Of a stretch of 6,585 nucleotides of DNA, positions 1 to 6,585 are shown piece after piece. The position numbers and the translations under genes are program-made. This stretch comes from Planctomycetaceae bacterium (GTDB lineage Bacteria > Planctomycetota > Phycisphaerae > Phycisphaerales > SM1A02). Below the pieces are notes generated by a model that worked only from the letters and a program-made list of their open reading frames with translations, did not search any database and was not told the DNA's origin. How positions within the stretch are numbered: the stretch's first letter is position 1; each line of letters starts with the position of its first letter. The stretch is taken from positions 1 through 6,585 of the forward strand of contig JAIYBS010000099.1 of the NCBI GenBank assembly GCA_027488415.1, given 5' to 3'.

Positions 1-479
1 AGCGTCTCCCCGCTGATCACGCTGATCGATCCATCCGCCGCGGACACGCGGAATCCGAGGCCGGCGCCGCCGCCCGCCGCGACGGCGTTGCATCCGAACG
101 ACGCGGTCTGGTTCTCCTGGGCCGCACCGACGCGCATCACGATGCTGCACGCGACCGTGTCCTCGCCCGACGGGCGCGAGAGCCACGGCGTCTCCGCCAG
201 GAACGAGGTGCTGCGATTGGTGTTGGCCGCCGCCGTGGCCCGCATCAGGAGCGACTGGCCGCTGAACGGCTGCGGGCCCGTCGACCCGTTGATGACCGAC
301 GCGTCGCCGTTCGCCGCCCACGCGATGAGCGGGAAGCCGGGGACCCCGGCCGACTGGCCGTTGATCTGGCCGAGCGCCTGTGCGTCGAAGTTGTTCGAGT
401 AGAGGACACCGGCGGTCGCCTCAGAGGCGAGCGCGACGGCGACGGCGACGGATGATGCGGCAGCAGAACGAAAAGACAT
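1..479 (-). CDS. Secreted protein, N-terminal part (jelly-roll/PEP-CTERM style), cut by window edge
   Basis: The ATG at 479 opens a frame that stays open for 159 codons to the left edge; the C-terminus is outside the window. The protein starts MSFRSAAASSVAVAVALASE, a short signal peptide with one Arg, an Ala/Val core and a likely cleavage after ATA near residue 23. The mature part begins GVLYSNNFDAQALGQINGQ. This resembles the opening strand of concanavalin A-like or PEP-CTERM secreted proteins ('FD...G.l.GQ'), followed by Ser/Gly/Asn-rich beta-type sequence with SLLMRA and SIVMRV strands. The two cysteines at about residues 110 and 129 could pair. Start choice is supported by GGGAGG five bases upstream. 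Function is unknown: a surface or matrix protein is plausible, but a C-terminal sorting motif cannot be checked here. The gene lies downstream of kdsD on the same strand, but the 140-bp gap argues for separate transcription. Confidence 0.75.
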   Translation of the reverse strand, partial: MSFRSAAASSVAVAVALASEATAGVLYSNNFDAQALGQINGQSAGVPGFPLIAWAANGDASVINGSTGPQPFSGQSLLMRATAAANTNRSTSFLAETPWLSRPSGEDTVACSIVMRVGAAQENQTASFGCNAVAAGGGAGLGFRVSAADGSISVISGET

Positions 480-484
480 CTCGA

Positions 485-490
485 CCTCCC
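485..490 (-). promoter_or_regulatory. Ribosome binding site of the secreted protein gene
   Basis: The minus strand reads GGGAGG followed by five bases (TCGAG) and then ATG at 479. This is the clearest Shine-Dalgarno site in the window and fixes the start of the secreted protein. Confidence 0.75.
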
Positions 491-516
491 TGACAGGTCC
501 TTTCCGTCCCGATGGC

Positions 517-537
517 GCCCGGGCAAACGGCCCGAGC
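517..537 (-). terminator. GC-rich hairpin between kdsD and the secreted protein gene
   Basis: On the minus strand GCTCGGGC, loop CGTTT, then GCCCGGGC can form an 8-bp stem with one G-T pair. It lies about 80 bases past the kdsD stop and about 40 bases before the next ATG. No T-run follows, so it is not a standard intrinsic terminator. It could instead be a structured 5' leader or a chance fold in GC-rich DNA. Confidence 0.3.
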
Positions 538-619
538 CCCCAGAGGTTGTCACTCCCGAGCGAGAAGGGAAGCGAAATCGCGCCCGAATCGCGGGTTCTC
601 GGTCGGTTTCCCGGGCCGG

Positions 620-1636
620 TCAGTTCCCGAGGTCGATGACCTTCATCGAGACGAGGTCCTGTACGTCGATCAGGCCGAGCGGGCGGCCGTCGTCGTCGAC
701 GACCGGGATCTCGTCGAGCCTGCGCTCGCGGACGAGCTGGACGGCGTCGCGCACCAGCGCCTCGGAGGAGAGGGCGCTCGGGCGGGCGGTCATCACCTCG
801 GCGACGCGCTTGGAGAGGAGTCCTGCGCCGAGCTCGTTGACGCGCCGGCGCAGGTCGCCGTCCGTGAAGATCCCGGACAGCCGGCCGGCCGCGTCGACGA
901 CGACGAGCGCGCCGGCGCGCCGACCCCCGCCCGTCGAGCGGAGCGCGTCGGCGACCGTGCAGTCCTCGGCCACCGTCGCGAGGGTCTCGCCGACTCGGAA
1001 GCGGAGGACCTCGGTGACGCTCTTGAGCCCGGCCCCGAGCGCGCCGCCCGGGTGACGGCGGTGGAAGTCGTCGGCGGCGAAGTTGCGTCGCCGGCTGACG
1101 GCGAGCGCCAGCGCGTCGCCCATGGCGAGCATCGCCGTGGTGCTCGCCGTCGGCGCGAGGTTGAGCGGGCATGCCTCGACGACGTCGCCGATCGCCAGGT
1201 GCACGTCGCAGAGCCGCGCCAGGTGCGACTGGTGGTTGCAGCTGATCCCGACCCGCCGGATGCCGTCGGTCCGGAGGATCGCGGCGAGATTCACGACCTC
1301 CTCGGTGCCGCCGGAGTAGCTCATCAGGATCGCCACGTCGCCCGCGCGGAGGCGGCCGAGGTCGCCGTGCACCGCCTCGCTCGGGTGCATGAAGTGCGCG
1401 GGGAGCCCGAGGCTCGACATCGTGGCGGCGATCTTCGCGCCGATCAGGCCGCTCTTGCCCATCCCTGAGATCATCACGTGCCCCGTGCAGCCGTCGAGCA
1501 GCGCGACCGCGTCGGCCCATCGCCCGGCATCCTCGCCCGCGGCGCGGGCAGCCACGCGGCGGATCGCGTCGGCCTCGGCGAGCATGGCGTCCGAGAGGAA
1601 GCTCGCCTCGTCGGCGGTCTTGGGGGTGCCTGTCAT
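620..1636 (-). CDS. kdsD: Arabinose-5-phosphate isomerase (KpsF/GutQ/KdsD family)
   Basis: The 338-residue protein has the full length and order of this cytoplasmic family. A SIS sugar-isomerase domain spans about 35-180, followed by two CBS domains at about 210-270 and 278-335. The family converts D-ribulose 5-phosphate to D-arabinose 5-phosphate, the first step to Kdo of LPS or capsule. Visible motifs are GMGKSG (58-63), HPSEAVHGDLG (84-94), SYSGGTEE (106-113), PTASTTAMLAMGDALA (162-177) and HPGGALG (195-201). K61, E112 or E113, E154 and H195 match the catalytic Lys/Glu/Glu/His positions I recall for E. coli KdsD, so it should be active. The CBS pair (FTDGDLRR at 257-264; IDVQDL at 323-328) is typical. 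No clear Shine-Dalgarno precedes the ATG at 1636; the initiation mode is uncertain. No other Kdo gene (kdsA, kdsB, kdsC) is visible. The gene is divergent from scpA. GutQ or capsule-specific KpsF paralogues cannot be separated by sequence alone. Confidence 0.93.
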   Translation of the reverse strand: MTGTPKTADEASFLSDAMLAEADAIRRVAARAAGEDAGRWADAVALLDGCTGHVMISGMGKSGLIGAKIAATMSSLGLPAHFMHPSEAVHGDLGRLRAGDVAILMSYSGGTEEVVNLAAILRTDGIRRVGISCNHQSHLARLCDVHLAIGDVVEACPLNLAPTASTTAMLAMGDALALAVSRRRNFAADDFHRRHPGGALGAGLKSVTEVLRFRVGETLATVAEDCTVADALRSTGGGRRAGALVVVDAAGRLSGIFTDGDLRRRVNELGAGLLSKRVAEVMTARPSALSSEALVRDAVQLVRERRLDEIPVVDDDGRPLGLIDVQDLVSMKVIDLGN

Positions 1637-1649
1637 TTCCGGAGTTTAC

Positions 1650-1673
1650 CGGGCAGCCGCGGTACGCTGCCCG
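1650..1673. promoter_or_regulatory. Inverted repeat in the kdsD-scpA divergent gap
   Basis: CGGGCAGC (1650-1657) and GCTGCCCG (1666-1673) form a perfect 8-bp inverted repeat with an 8-base spacer, CGCGGTAC. It fills most of the 38-bp gap and ends one base before the scpA GTG. It could be an operator for either gene or an RNA hairpin at the scpA start. No -35/-10 boxes are recognisable here, so promoters may lie inside the opposing genes. Confidence 0.4.
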
Positions 1674-1674
1674 C

Positions 1675-2436
1675 GTGGCCCTCCAGGACGACTACCAAGT
1701 ACGGCTCGACAGCTTCCAGGGACCGCTGGACCTGCTGCTCTTCCTCATCCGCCGCGCGGAGGTCGACATCGCCGACATCCCGATCTCGCGGATCACGGAC
1801 CAGTACTTCGCGTTCCTCAAGCAGCTGCACACGATCGACATCGACGTGGCCGGCGAGTTCCTGGTGATGGCCGCGACGCTCGTCGAGATCAAGAGCCGGA
1901 CGCTCGCGCCCGCGCAGAAGCGCGTCGGCGACGACGGGCAGGAGTCGAGCGCGCTCGACGACACGGACCCGCGGTTCGAGCTCGTGAAGCAGCTGCTCGC
2001 GTACCAGAAGTACCGCAGCGCCGCCGACGAGCTCTCGCGGCTGCGCACGGAGTTCGCCCAGCGGTGGGCGGTCGGCGGCCGTGGCGCGACGCTCCCGGAG
2101 GAGCCGGAGCGCGAGTACGAGATGGACGACGTCCACATGCTCGACCTCATCGAGGCCTACGAGCGGATCATCGCGGGGATCGACCTCACCCGCGTCGGCG
2201 ATCACCGCGTCGAGTACGACGACACGCCGATCTCCCTGCACCAGGCGGACCTCGTCGACCGCCTCGGCGGCGCGCCCGAGAAGCGGCTCTCGCTGCAGGA
2301 CGTGTTCAAGGGGCGCTCGCGCGGCGAGGCGATCGGCCTGTTCCTCGCGATGCTCGAGCTCGCGCGCGAGCAGAAGGTCGGCATCCGGCAGGACAAGATC
2401 AACGGCACGATCGAGATCGAGCTGAACCTCTCCTGA
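1675..2436 (+). CDS. scpA: Segregation and condensation protein A (kleisin)
   Basis: The 253-residue protein is a full-length ScpA, the kleisin that bridges the SMC ATPase heads and, with ScpB, forms the bacterial condensin acting on the nucleoid. The N-terminal signature is clear: YQVRLDSFQGPLDLLLFLI at 7-25, then the helix region EVDIADIPISRITDQYFAFL (29-48) and EFLVMAATLVEIKSRTLAP (61-79). The middle helix DPRFELVKQLLAYQKYRSAA (98-117) is typical, and an acidic linker follows at about 140-160. The C-terminal winged helix that contacts the second SMC head covers about 205-250 (FLAMLELAREQKVGIRQDK at 223-241, ending in EIEL). The start is GTG at 1675, which gives the usual short lead before the YxVxL motif. 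The frame is open further upstream, no good Shine-Dalgarno is visible, and a palindrome sits directly before the start. No scpB or smc follows; the next gene converges. Confidence 0.93.
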   Translation: MALQDDYQVRLDSFQGPLDLLLFLIRRAEVDIADIPISRITDQYFAFLKQLHTIDIDVAGEFLVMAATLVEIKSRTLAPAQKRVGDDGQESSALDDTDPRFELVKQLLAYQKYRSAADELSRLRTEFAQRWAVGGRGATLPEEPEREYEMDDVHMLDLIEAYERIIAGIDLTRVGDHRVEYDDTPISLHQADLVDRLGGAPEKRLSLQDVFKGRSRGEAIGLFLAMLELAREQKVGIRQDKINGTIEIELNLS

Positions 2437-2461
2437 CCGGGCCCGCGGCGCGTGCCGTCAG
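2433..2461. terminator. Possible shared terminator at the scpA/methyltransferase junction
   Basis: CTGAC (2433-2437) and GTCAG (2457-2461) are inverted copies that contain the two opposing stop codons. They flank a very GC-rich 19-base core that includes the palindrome CGGGCCCG (2438-2445). A structured RNA could form from either strand. There is no T-run, and three of the five pairs follow automatically from TGA facing TCA, so this is weak. Confidence 0.2.
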
Positions 2462-3264
2462 TCGGCCGTCCGCTCGAACCACAGCAGGTGCTGCCAGGGC
2501 AGGCGCGGGTCGGTGCGGACCCAGCGGAAGCCCGCGGCCTCCAGCTCGCGCCGCGCCTGGGATTCCGTCATCTTGTGCAGCTCCTTGATCGGGACCTCGG
2601 GATCCTCGGCGCGGAACTCGACGAGTGCCACCCGGCCTCCCGGCCGGAGCGCGCGGCGGATCGACCGTGCCATCTCCCAGGGGTTCCCGAACTCGTGGTA
2701 CGCGTCGACGAGGAGCACCAGGTCCACCGAGGCCTCCGGAAGCTGCACGTCGTCGAGGTCGCCGAGGATGCCCTTCAGGTTCGAGAGGCCCTCGGAGCGC
2801 GCGCGTGCCTCGAGGAACTGCAGCATCTCGGGCTGGATGTCGGTGCCGTAGGCGATGCCGGGCGCGACGCGACGCGCCATGGGCACCGTGAGGCGGCCGC
2901 TCCCGGCGCCGATGTCGGCGACGCACATGCCGGGGCGGAGCTCGAGGGCGTCGAGGAGCGCGCTCGAGCGTTCCTCCTGCTCGCGGGAATCGCGCTCGAG
3001 CCATGGGATGCCGTGATGCGTCATGAAGTGCGCGATCTCGCGGCCGAAGTACGTCCGGCCGGTGCCGTCGGGCGAGGCGTCGCACTCGCCGTAGGCGCCC
3101 GCGGGCGCGGGATCCGCGGGGCGGGCCGCGTCGGGCGCGGCGGCGGGGGTCGCCGGCGCCTGCGCGGCGCCGCGGTCGGCCTCCGGGGCGGGGGATTCGT
3201 TCGTCCCGCAGCCGCAGTGCGACCCGAGGAGCAGGGCGATGGCGGTCAGGCGCGCGGCGTACAT
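2458..3264 (-). CDS. Exported class I SAM-dependent methyltransferase, probable lipoprotein
   Basis: The 268-residue protein begins MYAARLTAIALLLGSHCGCG, a short signal peptide with Cys at 17 and 19. Neither cysteine has a perfect lipobox, but the overall pattern is lipoprotein-like. An Ala/Pro-rich linker covers about 22-57. The methyltransferase domain starts near 70 with TYFGREIAHFMTHHGIPWLE (71-90) and RDSREQEERS, a block I recall from a broad family of uncharacterised methyltransferases in planctomycetes and proteobacteria. SAM motif I is VADIGAGSG (115-123), the acidic motif II is TDI (141-143), motif IV is VLLVDAYHEF (183-192), and motif V is LRPGGRVALVEF (206-217). The Rossmann fold is therefore complete. 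Substrate is unknown. The start at 3264 is the only one giving the signal peptide plus domain; the frame stays open far upstream, but that part is antisense to the oxidase gene. No strong Shine-Dalgarno is seen. The gene converges with scpA and diverges from the oxidase. Confidence 0.85.
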   Translation of the reverse strand: MYAARLTAIALLLGSHCGCGTNESPAPEADRGAAQAPATPAAAPDAARPADPAPAGAYGECDASPDGTGRTYFGREIAHFMTHHGIPWLERDSREQEERSSALLDALELRPGMCVADIGAGSGRLTVPMARRVAPGIAYGTDIQPEMLQFLEARARSEGLSNLKGILGDLDDVQLPEASVDLVLLVDAYHEFGNPWEMARSIRRALRPGGRVALVEFRAEDPEVPIKELHKMTESQARRELEAAGFRWVRTDPRLPWQHLLWFERTAD

Positions 3265-3272
3265 GGCGTGAA

Positions 3273-3280
3273 GGGTAGGA
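3273..3280 (+). promoter_or_regulatory. Weak ribosome binding site of the hydroxy-acid oxidase gene
   Basis: GGGTAGGA lies 11 bases before the ATG at 3292. The spacing is long, but it favours this ATG over an in-frame GTG at 3268, which has no purine-rich site before it and would add eight residues. Confidence 0.35.
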
Positions 3281-3291
3281 TCTTCCGCTCG

Positions 3292-4386
<1,095 letters not shown>

Positions 4387-4407
4387 GGCGCGGTTCGGGG
4401 AGTGGGC

Positions 4408-6585
4408 TCAGCGCCTGCCGCCGCCGCCGCGCATGCCGCCCATGCCGCCGGTCCGCATGCCGCCGCGCGCGCCGCCCCAGCCGCTCGCCGGGCTCATGCC
4501 GCGATAGCCGTTCGACCAGCCGCTGTAGCCGTAGCCGTACGGGTTCGCGGGCCGCGACGCGGTGCGGTCGTACCAGCCCGTGTCCTGGTTGAAGCCGCGC
4601 ACGCCGCGGTCGTAGTCGTTGCCGTAGCGCTGCGCGTACGTGCCGCCCTGGTCGCCGACGCCCCATCCGCCGCCGTTCCACCCGCCGCCGTTCCAGCTTC
4701 CGCCGCGCTGGTACGTCGAGGGCGAGCGACCGCCGTCGTTGGGTCCCCACGCCTGCGCGCCGCGGTCGGCGTAGTTGGTCTCGCCGCGCGCGAAGGCGCC
4801 GCGGGGGCTGCCGTCGAGGTTGTGGTTCGGGTCAGGGCGGAAGCCGTCCATCGTGGAGCCGCGCGCGGCGAGGCCCGCGGAGGCCGAGCCGTCGCGCTCC
4901 TGGAACGTGTCTCCGCCGCTGCGCGTGTGCGCCGCCGCGGCGGCGTCGCGCCACGACCCGTCGGCGTTCCGGGCCGGGGCTCGTGCGTTGCTGCCCGCGG
5001 TCGGGGCGTCGTCGGAGCGGATCCACGCACCGTTTCGGCTCTTCGCGTAGGTCTGCCCGCCGCGCTGCTGGACGACCTGCCCGTCGCGGTTCGTCGCAAC
5101 GTTGTCCGTCATTCCCGCGGCATGCCGCCACGCGCCGCTTCCCGTCGTCATGCCGGGGACGCGCGTCTCGCCGGTGCCGGCGGTGAGTCCGGGCACGCGG
5201 CCCTCCGCGGTCTGCGCAGCGGCCATGCCGCCGCCTCCACCGCGCGCATAGGCGTTCATGTCGGCCGCCGCGCCGGCGCGGTTGTAGCCGCGCGCGGCGG
5301 TGTCCCAGCCGCGGCGGTACGCGCCGCCCCAGTGGTTGTTCCACCAGCCGTTGCCGTCACGCCAGCCCCAGGGGTGGTAGCCCCAGTTCCACGAGTTGGC
5401 GAAGCCCATGCCGAGCGCGAAGCCGGTGCCGAATCCGCGGCCGCCGCCCCACCAGCCGCCCGCACCCCACGCGGGGCCGCACCAGAGCCCGTAGCCGCCC
5501 CAGCCGGGAGAGCCGTAGAAGCCCCAGCCGCCGTAGTAGCCGCCGTACGAGGGCCAGTAGCCGTAGGTGTTCGGCCATCCGCCGTAGCTGTCCCACGTGT
5601 CGTCGTCGGCGATGTCGCTGTTGTCGCCGAGGACGAGGTCCTGGTGCCCGACGCTCCCGGGGTAGGCGTAGCCCGTGCCGTAGGACACGGTGCCGTCGTT
5701 CTCGAAGCTGTTCATGTAGCCCCCCGTGTAGCCGAACGTCACGGCATCCGGCGTCGAGGCGTAGACCTGCACGGAGGTCACGTTGTAGACCGGGCAGCTC
5801 GGCGGGATCGTGTAGATCTCCTCGGGGACCGAGTCGCAGAGCGTCCACGGGCCGTTCGCCGCCGGTGCGCTGAACCACGCCGCGCTCTCGCACAGGTAGT
5901 AGGTGCCCTTGCAGAGGATGAGCGGCGCGCTCGTGTTCGTCGCGTACTGCATCCCCGTGCCCTCGATCGCCTTGAATCGAGCCGGGCCGCCGAGCGTGCT
6001 GAGCTTCGGCTTCGCGAGCGCGCGATCGAGCGTCGCGACGTGCGGCACCGACTGCTGGTAGAGCGCGTCGGTCGCCTGCGGCGTGCCGGGCACGCTCGCG
6101 AGGACGTTGCCCCACGTGCCGTGCGGGTCGATCTGCGCGAAGCATGCGGGCAGCGACGAGGGCGGCGCGTAGGTCCACGGGCCCAGCTTCAGGTTCGTGG
6201 TGGTGAACCAGCGGCCGGAGGCGAGCAGCCACCAGGCGTTGTCGACGACGGTTTCGAAGAGGTCGCAGTTGGCGTTCGCGACGGCGTGGAGCCCGTCCGC
6301 GACCTCCGCCATCGCGGGCACGCCGTTGATGCTGACGAGGCACATCGGGCTCGTGCTGACGACGACCTCCGGTTCCTTGCCGGCCGGGACCGCCGGCGAG
6401 TTGCCGGCGTCCGGGTGGGACTTCGGCAGCGCGGCCGTGATCGCCTTCAGTGACTCGGGCGAGGGCACCTTTCCGGGGATGTACGGGCCCGTGAAGCGGG
6501 ACGAGTGCATCCAGGTGTCGGTGCCGACGCGCGTGAACCAGGTGCGCGTCGCCTTCTCGAAGGCGAGCAGCGACGGCGTGTTCTG
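4408..6585 (-). CDS. Large Trp/Gly-rich repeat protein, probably exported; N-terminus outside window
   Basis: The frame is open from the right edge to TGA at 4408, giving at least 725 residues. An ATG at 6510 is probably internal: the 25 upstream codons read as the same kind of protein (QNTPSLLAFEKATRTWFTRV) and complete a repeat. Residues below count from that ATG. Three modules share W/Y-W/F/Y, eight or nine residues to W-F/M, then GPW/GPY: nt 6481-6540, residues 93-112 and 204-222. Between them, GNVLASVPGTPQA (134-146) and IPPSCPVYNVTSVQVYASTP (235-254) match blocks I recall from a widespread family of uncharacterised proteins, some labelled carbohydrate-binding. Seven cysteines lie at 57-239 (for example 200 and 207) and an eighth at 344, fitting an oxidising location. 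Residues 309-395 are extremely rich in Gly, Trp and Tyr. Residues 472-527 hold two imperfect 'NxDGxxxxxxG..W' units. The tail (600-700) is Gly/Asn/Tyr/Arg-rich and ends in GGM and RGGGGRR. Function is unknown; a surface or matrix protein is an inference. The signal peptide would lie outside. Confidence 0.8.
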   Translation of the reverse strand, partial: QNTPSLLAFEKATRTWFTRVGTDTWMHSSRFTGPYIPGKVPSPESLKAITAALPKSHPDAGNSPAVPAGKEPEVVVSTSPMCLVSINGVPAMAEVADGLHAVANANCDLFETVVDNAWWLLASGRWFTTTNLKLGPWTYAPPSSLPACFAQIDPHGTWGNVLASVPGTPQATDALYQQSVPHVATLDRALAKPKLSTLGGPARFKAIEGTGMQYATNTSAPLILCKGTYYLCESAAWFSAPAANGPWTLCDSVPEEIYTIPPSCPVYNVTSVQVYASTPDAVTFGYTGGYMNSFENDGTVSYGTGYAYPGSVGHQDLVLGDNSDIADDDTWDSYGGWPNTYGYWPSYGGYYGGWGFYGSPGWGGYGLWCGPAWGAGGWWGGGRGFGTGFALGMGFANSWNWGYHPWGWRDGNGWWNNHWGGAYRRGWDTAARGYNRAGAAADMNAYARGGGGGMAAAQTAEGRVPGLTAGTGETRVPGMTTGSGAWRHAAGMTDNVATNRDGQVVQQRGGQTYAKSRNGAWIRSDDAPTAGSNARAPARNADGSWRDAAAAAHTRSGGDTFQERDGSASAGLAARGSTMDGFRPDPNHNLDGSPRGAFARGETNYADRGAQAWGPNDGGRSPSTYQRGGSWNGGGWNGGGWGVGDQGGTYAQRYGNDYDRGVRGFNQDTGWYDRTASRPANPYGYGYSGWSNGYRGMSPASGWGGARGGMRTGGMGGMRGGGGRR
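4432..4464 (-). repeat. Three CATGCCGCC units at the 3' end of the Gly-rich gene
   Basis: CATGCCGCC occurs at 4432-4440, 4441-4449 and 4456-4464, the first two in direct tandem. On the coding strand each unit encodes Gly-Gly-Met, giving the GGMRTGGMGGMRGGGG tail. This kind of short unit can expand or shrink by slippage. Confidence 0.7.
4667..4696 (-). repeat. 15-bp tandem repeat encoding NGGGW
   Basis: The units 4667-4681 and 4682-4696 differ only at their last base. On the coding strand they encode two copies of W-N-G-G-G within SWNGGGWNGGGWG (residues 605-617 from the ATG at 6510). The near-identical DNA suggests a recent duplication. Confidence 0.7.
5326..5586 (-). other. Segment encoding the Gly/Trp/Tyr-rich core of the large protein
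   Basis: This stretch encodes residues 309-395 (from the ATG at 6510), made almost only of Gly, Trp, Tyr, Asn, Ser, Phe and Pro, with strings such as YWPSYGGYYGGWGFYG and NSWNWGYHPWGWRDGNGWW. It has hardly any Leu, Ile, Val or Lys, so it is unlikely to be a normal globular domain. A low-complexity aromatic surface or a sticky, self-associating segment is an inference. Confidence 0.7.

Noticed and set aside
88..402. Open frame of 104 codons on the plus strand
   Set aside because: It lies opposite the secreted protein gene, which has a signal peptide and a strong ribosome site; the plus frame has neither.
576..593. Direct repeat AATCGCG spaced by 11 bp in the kdsD downstream spacer
   Set aside because: Two 7-base copies only; too short to separate from chance without comparison to relatives.
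512..1468. Open frame of 318 codons on the plus strand opposite kdsD
   Set aside because: The minus strand encodes a complete KdsD with all motifs; the plus frame is an Arg/Asp/Ala-rich shadow.
2452..3291. Upstream extension of the oxidase frame opposite the methyltransferase
   Set aside because: The frame is open, but the extension is low-complexity and antisense to a clear methyltransferase. Oxidase family proteins start close to the ATG at 3292.
4402..6453. Open frame of 683 codons on the plus strand, antisense to the large protein gene
   Set aside because: It is rich in Ala, Arg and Val with no recognisable motif, while the minus strand shows conserved repeat modules. Long antisense frames are expected in DNA this GC-rich.

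Overview
The window is a very GC-rich stretch of a bacterial chromosome, densely packed with ordinary genes. The mix suggests a Gram-negative-type bacterium: an arabinose-5-phosphate isomerase for Kdo/LPS synthesis, a lone ScpA kleisin, a secreted jelly-roll-like protein with a PEP-CTERM-style start, an exported methyltransferase and a huge Trp/Gly-rich exported-type protein. Together these look most like Planctomycetota (Phycisphaerae-like) or a similar environmental lineage. That placement is an inference from protein style, not proven. I see no rRNA, tRNA, CRISPR array, insertion sequence, integrase or phage gene.

Layout from left to right. Positions 1-479 (minus) are the N-terminal part of a secreted protein that runs off the left edge. 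A 140-bp spacer (480-619) follows, holding its Shine-Dalgarno site and a GC-rich hairpin. Positions 620-1636 (minus) encode KdsD (SIS plus two CBS domains). A 38-bp divergent gap (1637-1674) with an 8-bp inverted repeat separates it from scpA (1675-2436, plus). scpA converges, across 21 bp, on a predicted exported SAM-dependent methyltransferase (2458-3264, minus). That gene is divergent, across 27 bp, from an FMN-dependent alpha-hydroxy-acid oxidase of the glycolate/lactate oxidase family (3292-4386, plus). The oxidase converges, again across 21 bp, on a large gene (4408 to beyond 6585, minus). This encodes a protein with WF...GPW repeat modules followed by a long Gly/Trp/Tyr/Asn-rich tail, and its start lies outside the window.

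From kdsD onward every adjacent pair of genes is on opposite strands, so the window shows no multi-gene operon. The genes look like independent units: envelope sugar synthesis (kdsD), chromosome condensation (scpA), oxidation of a small 2-hydroxy acid (oxidase), and three exported proteins of unknown role. There is no clear sign of a joint pathway or of a new multi-gene system. The least understood items are the large repeat protein and the methyltransferase that carries an export signal.
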